From positions 1,221,498 through 1,285,497 of the forward strand of contig JAPZLL010000009.1 of NCBI GenBank assembly GCA_036250225.1: a stretch of 64,000 bases of DNA. Reading direction: 5' to 3'. The stretch is from Cercophora sp. LCS_1 (lineage: Eukaryota; Ascomycota; Sordariomycetes; Sordariales; Lasiosphaeriaceae). Below, piece by piece: positions 51,731-62,092 of this stretch. Position 1 is the stretch's first letter. Each line of letters opens with the position of its first letter. The position numbers and the translations under genes were made by a program. The notes beneath the pieces were generated by a model, which saw only the letters and a list, made by a program, of their open reading frames with translations, searched no databases and was not told where the DNA came from.

Positions 51731-54265
51731 CTCATTTTTGCCTCTATTCCCAATGATTGACCGAAGTTGATATCAGTGAATGGATTTCTTTTTCCAAAAA
51801 TTGGAAGTCAACCAACCAGCCATGACTAAGCATTAATGAGCCGGAGATAAGCTACAATCTCTCGCTCTTTTCCAGTAGAGGGTGCAGAACCAATGCCAAG
51901 AAAGGTCGACCCATCATCCAGGAAACTGGAAAGGCGTTTGCTTGTGCCACAGCTTCGACACAGGAGGCTAAAACCACCCCCAGGAGGAGGTGAATTACTG
52001 CTTGAATGCTGCTGACCATAGGGGTAATTTCTAAATCAAAGTAGGCTTCTGCCTGGACTACCCACTGCCCATCAATGAACACTGGGCTTCTTGGTTTGCC
52101 CACCTCAATACGATACCTCGATGCCAATGGATGCGGTACCCCGTTCGTGCCGTGGACCTGTAATTTTGGAATCTATGAGACGGCACTCTGTTGGGACTAA
52201 AGATCGGAAAAGGAAATGCTGATTTTCCAAATTACTCGTCTATATCCATACCTCTAATCCTAGTGGTTGCAGTTATCCTGCTCAGTCAAGGACCATAATA
52301 TACCCTCACATGTGGGCTTTAAAGAATATAAAAGGACAAAGGCGTCTCTAAATCCCAATCTTCCACTTCTCTTTTTGTCCTATCTTCTCCTCCCTAATAA
52401 GACAACAATCCTTTACAACGGGCCAGAACAAACCAACTAATATAAACGATGTTTCAACTAACCTTAAGAGAAAGTAATTTAGCGTTTTGATAAAGCTATT
52501 CAAATAGTCACAAAACCCAGACAAATTGATAGAGCATTGTTTGGACGGTTACATTTACCCTTTCTCCACCTATAGCCCCACTAGCCAAAAATATACTGCA
52601 CTAATATTATTGGCTTCTTTGGGAATATACCCAATATCCCTGCTAACCTATCTTCAGGTAGGCAACCAGCTAGCGGGTTCCCTTATAGATCCTTTACAGC
52701 CTCTCCTCCCAGCTGTTGGGCCGGGTATAGCCCCTGGAATCTGGAACCGATTGAGGCTCAAAGATCTGCTAGTCCCACTACGTCTACTAAGGGCAATACA
52801 CTACCCCCTTTCCCTCGGCCTATTTTCATTGATATTATTTAAAGTGAAGCTTAGAACGCCCCAGCCCATCATTATCAACAGCCTTATAGCCAACCTTACA
52901 GTCCCATAGGAGTGAATATACCAGTTGGTCGAGGACAAACGTTATTACTCCGGGCTCGCCCCAATAGTATACAGCCTCCTAATAATGTTTAACTCCCTGC
53001 TAATACCCCTAAAACCTCCCAATAAGGTAGGTTTACCCATATAATATCTTAAGATACCCTCAGATACAACCAACCATCTAGAGCATTTTCCAGATCCCTA
53101 TATTGTAGCCAAGACCCCACCCAGAATGCCGGTTACATTATACAAAAATACCGGTAGAACTCCTATACCCAACGTTTCCACACCCAACAATAATTAGATT
53201 CCCTCATTACCAACCACCCAGCCTACTACAATATTGTTATCAGTAAGGGACGGGTGGCCCAGCTCCCAGAGGATGAGGATATTATGGACCAGATACCACA
53301 ACGCCTATTCCAAACTCCAATAACGCCAGTAACCGGGGAGACGTAAAGAATGACAAGAATGGGAACTTTAAAATTGCGGCATTGCCAACCTCGAGGCCCA
53401 ACAAGCACAATTGGACATGTTACAGCAATAGCTAAATCCCAAACAGCACCCCAAGCCCCCAATGCGGCCATTTATCGAGACGGGGGCAATTTGTCAAACG
53501 CCTATCAACAAGTTCAACCGGTTTCACAACCACTATTATCGTGGGCGTTTCCCACACTATATCCTTATAGCAAGGCAGACTTTATTACAACTCGTCTCCA
53601 AACTATTATATATACCAAATACATCAGGCATACTACAATGGCCGCTTTGCCCACTATAAAAGGTTCCGGTTTATTACATTTAATATATATATACGATCTC
53701 GGGTAAATGGCCGCAGTTCGTACCTTACTCGGATAACCAACAATCTTCCCATAAATGTCCAAAAGTTCCAAACTGCTTTTCAGGATTAGTAGCCTCAAGG
53801 CAGAAGGATCCTCAACTCCATCATCCGAATATCTAACAACCTCAAGGCACAAGGCCATTTTGGAACGCCCAGTAGTATGCCCTTAAAGCTTGGGTTTATG
53901 CGCTCAAGTATCCAGTTATATTCATGCCCTTTAGTCCAGCGGACAATTATTGGAACAGTTTAGTAAAATAAACCCAACTATAATAAACAGAAGGTAGTAA
54001 GCAAACAGGATAGGATATATCCGGTATTACTAGTGTATTTACCCTTCACACACCAAATAATCTCCAAGTCCTCCTTGGAAGGGTGTGGTTCGTCGATTGG
54101 GGTATTACTGCTGGGGCTACTGAGGAGTTCACGCAAAGCCTATTGTACTATTACATCACACACATCGCACAGTGTATTTACGCTCCCCGGGGAGCTTTTG
54201 GTCCTGTTCCAAAATCAGTCGCCAAGTCCAATCGAAAGATCCCCAACCTATAAGCCTCCAGTCAG
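51731..54265. other. AT-rich, gene-free block, probably RIP-affected repeats
   Basis: From about 51.8 kb the sequence becomes rich in A, T and TA dinucleotides. Many plausible peptide stretches are cut by stop codons, for example around 52526-52909 and 53350-53860. I recognise no transposon protein with confidence. The composition and scattered stops suggest mutated repeat DNA. Confidence 0.55.
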
Positions 54266-54574
54266 CTACCAGCCAGCCTTAAAACTGCCTTCGATAACAC
54301 TGTCAATATAGCCGAAACACGCATCTGGGAACTTTTCCAGCAACTTGCAAGGTATAACAGAGGAGGATACTGTGTGATATTTTTCACCCGGAATGTCAGT
54401 GTTTTCTTTCGGACAACACCAAATTATCGCTCTGAAGGCGTACCCTTTGTATGAGAAAAGGAATGGATAATGGGTGTCTCGATCGTCCGAGGTCTCCAGT
54501 ATCGGAATCGCCTCGCCCTTAACATCGTAGGGTTCAACGCGCTCTATGTCCATATTCGATCGCGGAGTTGACAA
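54266..54574 (-). CDS. Possible small protein, 102 residues
   Basis: A minus-strand frame (or starting at the second Met, 54550) with good composition: HYPFLFSYKGYAFRAIIWCC and EGEAIPILE-like segments alternate beta and polar residues. There is no signal peptide and no recognised domain. It lies at the border of the AT-rich block and may be a fragment. Confidence 0.35.
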   Translation of the reverse strand: MSTPRSNMDIERVEPYDVKGEAIPILETSDDRDTHYPFLFSYKGYAFRAIIWCCPKENTDIPGEKYHTVSSSVIPCKLLEKFPDACFGYIDSVIEGSFKAGW

Positions 54575-54895
54575 AGTAGACAGGAAGAGAACAGCAGTTT
54601 TAGCAGTGCAGTACTTGGGGGAATGGTCTTACTGCGTGTCCGCCCTCCCCATTATACTCCGGCTAGTACGTTTTTGGTCCCGCGGCGTTGGTCACTTTCT
54701 CCCACACCTGCATCGAGCCACCACATCGCCGGTCTCTGGTTGCAGACAAATGGCCCGCACTTTCTTTCCCTGTCCATTCACCATCCCGGTTCCCCCGCTC
54801 ATTCCCAGCGCGAGTCGCAGAGCCCTCCTCAACCCTTGCTGACTGCATCTCCGACATCACTCACCGTCCTCTGCCCCCTTGATGCTGCGGGCTGA

Positions 54896-56048
54896 GATTT
54901 CACCGTCGGCAGGCTCCTGGCCAGCAAAGCTGGAGGTTGTCTTGCCACTGGAGCTCCCGCTATATATGTAACTCCAAGCCACGGGGAATTTGGCCAGCCC
55001 ATCACCGTAAGTGTCTGGGACCCAGGATCAACGCCCAACCGCGCTCATACACAATTGGGATAGGAAGGTGATGGCGATAATGACTCAAATTTCGGGTCCG
55101 AAGTCGACTCAACAAAATCGTTGACTTCGGCGAACTATGAAGTTCGCGAACTTCACGGTAGAACATATGAGACCTTCCGGGGAGACTACTTGTATGCCCA
55201 TTTTCCCAGACCCCCCAGGAAAACGCTGATAGGTTCTTTAGTGCGGCCAATAATAAGAGACAAAACGACTGTTACAACCTGAACCATCGTATGCTTCTCG
55301 ATTTCAACGAAAATGCACTTTTTTACACCCATCGAGCCCAAACAGGTCCTAGATGTTGGCACAGGCACGGGCATCTGGGCCATTGAATGTGCCGATCGCT
55401 TTCCCTCAGCGGTTGTGACAGGCATTGATCTATCTCCGATCCAGCCCCCGTGGATCCCGTCGAACTGCAAGTTTCAACTTGCTGATGTCTCCGAAGATTG
55501 GACGTTTCAGGACAACTTCTTTGACCGCGATCTTATGGTGCGCGCTTCACCTCAACACTAATATTTTTTAAACTAACCGCACATAGGGCGCTATTGCAGA
55601 CTATACGTCACTTTATCAACAAACATACCGCTGCACGAAACCGGGCGGTTGGATTAAATACACTGAAGTTTCAGCTGAGATCTTCTTGCAAGGCCGCCCA
55701 ATTCCTGACGGTTATACCTATGCTTCCTGGAACAATTTTATCCGCCAAGCGGGCGAGAAAACGGGCAAGACGTTCAACCCAATAGCGCAAAGTGTCATCT
55801 CGATAAAGGAAGCGGGGTGGGTTGACGTGGAGACCGAGGAATTCAGGATCCCGATCGGGCGGTGGCCACTTGATCCGCAGTTGAAGTGGATCGGTACCGT
55901 GAACAGGCGCATCCGTCGGGAGGGTTTGCACAGGTTTGCTTTCCGGTTGGGGATCATAATGTCGCTTAGTGAAGAAGAGATGTATACTCTTGTGGAAAAC
56001 ACGAGGGAGGCGTTCAGGGTCAATAGTGACCTTGCGTTTTACAAGTAG
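54896..56048 (+). pseudogene. LaeA-like SAM methyltransferase, frameshifted
   Basis: Blocks of a LaeA/TAM-type methyltransferase can be joined across three introns. They are: upstream exon to 55006, GTAAGT donor; 55064-55191 with EVRELHGRTYETFRGDYF; 55242-55537; and 55587-56048. The third block holds NHRMLLDFNENALF and the SAM-binding VLDVGTGTGIWAIECAD. The last holds YRCTKPGGWIKYTEVS and KEAGWVDVETEEF to the stop. The two halves of the third block are in different frames. Removing one T from the T6 run at 55319-55324 would align them, so there is a 1-nt insertion or a homopolymer base-call error. The 5' end is unresolved: an in-frame TGA at 54893 precedes the open part, so a first exon with the ATG is missing or further upstream. 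LaeA-type proteins influence secondary metabolism and development; this copy is probably inactive. Confidence 0.7.
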
Positions 56049-56786
56049 TAAATTGTTACTTTAGACTAGGGCGCCCAGTATAGCTCCTCTGGGATACTGA
56101 CGGCAATGACAGTTTACACACGCGGGCATAGAAACCGGGTAAGGGAAGCAGTGGCTCAAATGTGCACTAAAGAGTAGTAAGTGTTGGTCACAGTAAGGGG
56201 GCACTTTGTGCCAGCCTCAGATCCACCCAACGTCAAACATCAAGTATAGACAAGGGTTGGATGCGGGTTGGGTCTGGAAAACTCTGGTACTTCTGAGAAT
56301 TTCGATGTTCATAGCTGGAAATAGTGCGCCGAAGGAGCTTCTATTCTTTAGCAGCAAAAGCTTGCCCCTGGGATATTGGCAATGTATTGCTACGTGTGCA
56401 CTGCGCTGTTGATGGTATCCGTGGCCGATATCCGAGAGAATTTGGTGGCTTGACCGCTATACCCATGAAAACAACCGCGCTTGCACGCGGGTGGGATCGT
56501 GGCCGCTATGGAGGGCCGCTGGAGCCCGGTTGCTGAACCGTATAAAGCTGTGACAAAGCCCTAACCACGCGACAGTCCCCCCACAAACCATTTGCCCACC
56601 CAAAGCCGACATCGAGGCGCCGACATCCACCGAGTGTCCGTTGGCAATAATCTCATCTCGTCCGATTCCGCCTGGCACGGGCGCTAGCCCAAGTTGGGGC
56701 CCGGCCGGTATGTGGACTGTTCCGCAGCTTCGGGCGCTTTCGCCTTTGCCCCCCCCCCCGAAACCCGCACCGACGACCCCGGCGGC
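56049..56786. other. Intergenic, no supported gene
   Basis: Spacer between the methyltransferase relic and the transcription-factor relic. No element recognised. Confidence 0.4.
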
Positions 56787-57527
56787 ATGCTACCGTCCCC
56801 CGATCCGCATAATGGGAATCCGCCCGCACCGAAGGGAAGCGGAACCGCTAAGAGGGCCCTCATTGCTTGCGTTAACTGTAAACGACGCAGGATTAAGGTA
56901 TTTGCAGAGATAAGAATTGAATTCGTGATTTGAGACTAATGTGGTGAACCCGCAGTGTGACGAGCGTAAGCCGACGTACACGCCGTACGACATGAGGAAA
57001 ACCGCCTGCGAGTATCCTACCAGGGCAGCGGCCTGGCTGCCCAGCTCACGCGCCCAGCGTAAATTGGGCCCCTCGCTTCAACTACTTGGGCCCCTCACGC
57101 CGTCCACATTGTACAACCCGCCCAGCCCCAGGTTGACAGTAAGCAACGGATATCGATCGGGCTCTAACCTCACATCGTCCCCGGACTCAGACACTAAGGC
57201 CCCAATTCCGGACCCAGCCGGTCAAAAGCGTCACCTCTTTCATTGTGATGCGCTTGGTTGTGGTAAGGCATATGGGCGAGTAAATAATTTTCGACGTCAC
57301 AAACTAACTCGTATGGCTCCCGTCTCCTTACAACCCTCCCCACGGTTAATTCGAAACTAACCACTACTCCAGACAACGCCAGCAACCGATTTTCCTATAC
57401 ATTCCCCAATTGTACAAAATCATATACCAGACAAGATGTCCTTAAGCGCTATAAATATAGTTACAAGCAGCCGGTGGCAGCAGTAATGCACCATGCAATC
57501 CAGCAGGCATTAGCAGTGCCTTCTTAA
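56787..57527 (+). pseudogene. Zn2Cys6 plus C2H2 transcription factor with lost zinc ligands
   Basis: Three exons are inferred: 56787-56897, 56956-57310 and 57373-57527. Introns have GTATTT and GTATGG donors and CGCAG and CTCCAG acceptors, the second with a CTAAC branch. The zinc cluster reads CVNCKRRRIKCDERKPT, then Y-x2-Y instead of C-x2-C, then the last Cys (TAC): ligands 4 and 5 are tyrosines. The first C2H2 finger is intact: CDALGC, 12 residues, H, 3 residues, H, the second His restored by splicing. The second finger (SYTFPNC to KRYKYSY) keeps one Cys. Its other three ligand positions are Tyr. Each change needs only one C-to-T or G-to-A step. The protein would be a nuclear DNA-binding regulator, but loss of five ligands makes it very likely non-functional. 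Confidence 0.7.
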
Positions 57528-58669
57528 CTGGAGGTCTTACAAACTGGGCCTTTTTGTTCTTCGGCCTCCGGTACCGGTACCACCACCTTAGCCTTCCACG
57601 AAGCCCGCGCCGAAGAATCCGGCGGCATGCCATTTTATTACCATTTTCCCGCCTCGCGAGAGACTGGGCCAGCGCCAATAGAGCTAAATTGGCAAGTTTT
57701 TAATGGAACTTTTCATTAACCTGACCAATACACTCTAACGGTGAATGAGCGGTGGTACAGCTTGTCTGCTTGGAGCTTGGCAGCTGACGCTGGACAGCCC
57801 CAGATTTGCATAGACTACACTGGGCAAGACACGATTCCTCAAGGTGGGCCTATTGCCTTTGATGGAGGGTTAGTTAGCAGTGAAGATAAAGATTTCAGGG
57901 AGGAAGCGGGGGATATTGTTTTATTTGAGCGAACTTGGTGGCTGGGTCCAGCCCGCCACAGCGGATTGGATCTCTTCTTTCCTTAATATTTCTGACCTGC
58001 CATGGCGTCTCCAATCGGGTAGCCATTAAGCAACAAGATCAAGGCGGAATAACTAGCGCGTTCGTGTGAGTCGAAACTCGTGGATAATTACTCCAGTCCT
58101 TTTCTTGCCTATATTTAACAGTCGAAGCTCAGCGCAATAACATTCCTCTCTTTAATCCTCAATAGTAGTAACTGCAATGCATTTAATGTTCGTTGGTGCT
58201 CATCCACAGCTGAGGAGAGGTGGTTTGGTCTGTTACACGGTTATACCCGGTCCACACTGCACTAGATTGTATCTTAGTTTTCTCTTCTTCAAGGACTTTC
58301 GAGGTATTAAAGATTATTGTGAATAGAGTCGTTTAGTGCCCTAAAGGCTATTAATTGATCCATGTGTAGTGTGAAGTCTTTGGCCTGCCCCACAGCCCAG
58401 ACTTTTTACGTGGTCCCCGGCAAAATCAAAGTAACGGCCAGCATTATAGCTACAGCTGCAGGCTTGCCTCACGCCTCCAGCCAGGCAGCCTTACCCACAG
58501 CTGCCTGCCAGAACCTTTAAGCTTAATACGAGACCTCCTCAATTATATAACCTGCGTTTTCCCCCCCTCTACTACCCACTTTCTCGCACCTCTCACGCTC
58601 GGAAATCTGGCGTAGTATTAAAAACCGCCCAATATTGCTACCACCCAACACTGTCACCACCTAACTCCA
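57528..58669. other. Intergenic with relic fragments and a direct repeat
   Basis: A frame of 81 codons at 57741-57986 (+) has protein-like composition but no recognised domain and may be a relic. A block at about 58137-58231 is related to 59426-59520. AT-rich sequence with many stops surrounds it. Confidence 0.45.
58137..58231 (+). repeat. Direct repeat, copy 1
   Basis: Shares with 59426-59520 the order AACATTCC, GTAGT, GC(A/C)TTT and TTTCGTTGGTGC-like, CGAGGT-like and TGGTCTG-like blocks. Translations of both contain an N-A-F-x-x-R-W-C core. Confidence 0.65.
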
Positions 58670-59422
58670 ATGAATGTGCCCATAATGGATGTCCCCAAGA
58701 GGGATATCGCCACTACTACGGACGACAATACAACACGCAACAGTACGACGAATGGCCCCATCCCAATCGATCGTATAATGGAGTTCAGCTTCACTACAGC
58801 AGTAAAAAACATCAGAAAAGTACTTGAGGGATTGCGCCAGGCCGGGGATAAAGTCGACGAATCCATTAATATACTGTAGAAACTTGAGAGTAACAAACAC
58901 TTGTGGAATGGAGATTCGCCGAATGGAGACTTGTACCAGCGGGGCGTAATCCGGAACACTCAAGCGGCCATCCACGGCATCTGCTCCGAATCAATAGTGC
59001 CACTCTGCGGTCTCACCCCCTACCTTGAAACTGCTGCGGAGAATCTGTTAGAACTAGCGGCCAATCGGGAATCGGATGCCCTTCCAAAACTCCAAAGTCA
59101 TATTCGACAAATGGAACGAAGGACCGAAAATCAATTGGCTCTAATGCCGGCCGGCCAGGTACTCGAGACGTTCTCACCCTTCATTAGATTCACAATATGC
59201 TCCCTTGGGTGGTCATTAGATCAGGGTCCTAGGGGGGAGCTGCTGGCCCAGGTGGCGCAGATGAAATAGGCAATCGAAAGCGGTTTATTGTCTGGGAAGC
59301 TTGAATGGGATGGCTCGGAGGGAGACCGCATTACTCAATTGTTAGAGGGGTTGGTCAATAAGAAGGCCAAACCAAACCTCTTTGTTCCCATATTCGCAGA
59401 TCTACAGTCGAGGCTTGGATAA
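58670..59422 (+). pseudogene. Helical protein relic with two in-frame TAG codons
   Basis: One frame runs from ATG 58670 to TAA at 59420-59422. It is broken by TAG at 58877-58879 and at 59267-59269. On both sides of each stop the peptide is continuous and helical (KVLEGLRQAGDKVDESINIL, then KLESNKHLW; later ELLAQVAQMK, then AIESGLLSG). Both stops sit where a Gln codon (CAG) would fit, one transition away. Read through, the protein would be about 250 residues, rich in Leu, Glu and Ala, without a recognised domain. Function unknown. Confidence 0.6.
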
Positions 59423-60264
59423 ATAACATTCCCGTCTTCAACCTTAAGAGTAGTGAGTACAACGCCTTTGACTTTCGTTGGTGCCCATCAGCGGCCGAGG
59501 TGAGGTAGTCTGGTTCCTGGTCAAGTCAAAGTGCTTGGCACGTCCAACTGACTAATACGCCGGCGCCTCCCCACCCCGCGGCAAGGCCAACTCATTCCGC
59601 GCAAAGGTCTGGTAGGGGTTCCGATCGGATGTGCCCTTAAGATGCAATGTACCAGGGTGCCCACCGCATTGTTGGTTGCCAACCTAGTTGTGCGAGACCC
59701 AAGCGCTGCCGGGAGGTTGGAATGGTGCACAAAGAGCTCACCACCGCCCCCGGTTTAGAGTCGGACTCTTCCGTCACACCACTTGGCAAGGCGCCTGCGC
59801 CAGCCTGAGCAGCTTGGCCCTTGGAAGGCTCGGGCCGAGACCAAAGTTCCCTCCAGCTTGGGGCTTGACTCCTTAGCGAGGTGTGAAAGCCGGGCCAGTC
59901 TTCGGACCTCTGTCAACGCCCCCTTGCCTGCGACCACACCAGCGCCTCACCCAGCGGTCACCCAGTGTTCGGATGGGGGGTGCCATGCCCCAATGGCGCC
60001 GGCGTGAATTTCAGCGGGCCGGGCCGTAGAAGCACGCCGGGGAAGAGGTCTGGTCTCACGTTCCTCGCCCTCTTAGCGGGAGACTGAAGGCCATTTGGAC
60101 CCAAGTTCTCTCCGCTATTAAGAGTGAGATCTAACTAACACTTTTCGGCCTTGAATGGGATGGTATAATCGCCTTTGGAATATGTTGTACCCCCTTCGTT
60201 TGAAGTGCACGTGTAAAGAAAGCTACAAAAATGAAAGCCACTCGCCCCAACCGCCGAGCATTTA
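59423..60264. other. Spacer with direct repeat copy 2 and a GC-rich stretch
   Basis: Direct repeat copy 2 occupies about 59426-59520. From 59560 to 60070 the sequence is GC-rich with short shadow frames on both strands; no gene is recognised. Confidence 0.45.
59426..59520 (+). repeat. Direct repeat, copy 2
   Basis: Partner of 58137-58231, placed right after the stop of the helical relic. One frame reads SSEYNAFDFRWCPSAAEV, which suggests the unit is a piece of coding sequence. Confidence 0.65.
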
Positions 60265-61095
60265 TCAGCGAGAATCACTCCCTAACTTGAGATGCCTCAT
60301 AACCCCCTCAAACAAAGTTTCAACGTCCTCCAAATCCTCCATAATTGGTCTGGGTAGGCCGGGCTTGGGGTTGTTGGACTGAGTATTGCTGGACTGAGCA
60401 TCCCCATACAGTTTGTTGTAGGCTATTTTCAAATATACCAATCCCGTGTCAAGCGACCCGGTATTGGTTTCCGACGGTTTGACCATCTTCCCAGCTTCCA
60501 GCGCATTGTCCAACAACATCTTCATCAAAGCCACAGAGCGAGCGTAACCCCTGCGATTGTTGAGTAGGTTTAAGATGTACTGAAGTCTATCTTGAACTGC
60601 CTGGATAGAGTTGATATCTAGTGCGTCTTTTGACTACTTTAAAGTTTGTCGCAGTGCCTCAAGCTCGTGACGTACCTGGGTGGTGAATATGGGATTGTTG
60701 ACAAGGGCGAATAGAGGGTTGTCGTCACTGAGAAGGGTCTGGAGGTAACTCATGGCCTCCACCCTCGTCGCGTCGCCCTGAGTGATCGTGAGGCCATATT
60801 CGTGAACTCGTTTGAGAGCCCGTATGATATTTTGACGCAGTTGGGAGTGAACATATTCAATAAAACTCTGATCTTTGGGTGGTAATTCTATGGTGATTAA
60901 TGGGTGGGTGCGGAGGAGCAGTGAAAGGAGGAGGTTGAAGCATGTGCAAAAACCGGCGAGAGGGAGTGCCTTTTTGAGGGGAAAAGGGCTGAGTGGCTCT
61001 CCGTCTCCGGTCATTATATTTCTGTCAGCCGCTACCCCTCGCCCCTGGGTCTCAGGCTGTCCTTCCATACCAACACCGGGGGCGTGGCGGTTCAA
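60265..61095 (-). pseudogene. Helical protein relic with one in-frame TAG
   Basis: A single minus-strand frame runs from ATG 61095 to the stop at 60265. It is interrupted by TAG at 60636-60634 between EALRQTLK and SKDALDINSIQAVQDRLQYI. The two halves (153 and about 122 residues) are clearly one helical protein. Segments include KDQSFIEYVHSQLRQNIIRA, ALKRVHEYGLTITQGDATRV and LLDNALEAGKMVKPSETN. The stop could derive from CAG by one transition. No domain is recognised. It converges on the other helical relic at 58670-59422. Confidence 0.6.
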
Positions 61096-61544
61096 GGCGT
61101 CATTCTAGGCAATTGCAAGGCAAATGTAATGTATGTCTCGCAAGGTCCGGTCACCAGCATCGTGCTATTATGCCCCAACGCAGACCAACCCCCCAACGCC
61201 GTGCCCTGCCCCCCTTGCCATGGGCGGCCCCTCCTTCAGGCACACCTCGCTCATTCGAGGTCGGCCACTAACAGTGAGAGTGTAATACCCGACGGTATGT
61301 GGTATCGGGACGGAAGCCCACGGGGCGGCAACCCCTCCAGCTCCGCTGTGCTTGTGGGGGTAAGTTGCCTCACTCAGTGGAAAACAGGGAGGTCCTCTCC
61401 GAGTTTTGCTGTAACGGCAGGCTGCGTGCCTGGTCACCTCTCTTTAGAACGGTTGACCCCGAATCGTTTCCTCCGGCCCGTGAGTCTTCCCTGTGGTCCG
61501 TCTACTGGGCAAAATCAAGCCAAGGCCTCGTTTTTTGTCACATC

Positions 61545-61818
61545 ACAAATATGCCTCAATATCCCTATCAAAAACTCGTTCAGGGTCATCTCGGTGGAGC
61601 AGCAAATGGGGTACCAATTTTCATGCAGTCTACATGTCACCGACTTTGGACAACGACCCGACTACATTGCGCTCTCATACACCTGGGGCGACGCTAACCC
61701 TAACCCTAATCCAGAGATGTTCTGCGAATATGCCGGCAAGACGACGAGTTTAACAGAAGCAGCGGCGGAGAACATCGTGACTGACACGTGCGGGAAGAGA
61801 ATGATGGCAGTGAGTCAG
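61545..61818 (+). pseudogene. Truncated HET-domain gene
   Basis: The start MPQYPYQKL is the usual opening of many HET proteins. A 1-nt shift later, the frame reads FRVISVEQQMGYQFSCSLHV and then the HET motif YIALSYTWGDANPNPNPE. The piece ends at MMAVSQ before a GTAAGC that could be a donor site, and no later HET exons follow before the next gene on the other strand. Within it, 61694-61709 is CTAACCCTAACCCTAA, identical to telomere-type repeats of filamentous fungi. Confidence 0.55.
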
Positions 61819-62092
61819 GTAAGCTAATGTAATATTGCTACGAAGAAGAAAGGAAGGGAAAAGGTTTCGCCTTTGGCTTTCCTTGGTAGAATAAATATCC
61901 AGGCCGATTCCAGGGTGGGGCACAGAGTGGGTCCCCCAGAGGGCGGTGAGGTGCGCGGCCATTCTGCCGTGGTGGGGCAGCGGCTCCCCCCGCCATGCAG
62001 GCTTGCAGTCCTCGACAGCTGTCTGGCAGTGGCAGGGCTGGCCAACCGTCACAGGTACCATATACGTCCCTTCCCCACGTTCACTCACACAA
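61819..62092. other. Short spacer
   Basis: No recognisable feature between the HET remnant and the stop of the convergent gene at 62093. Confidence 0.4.
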
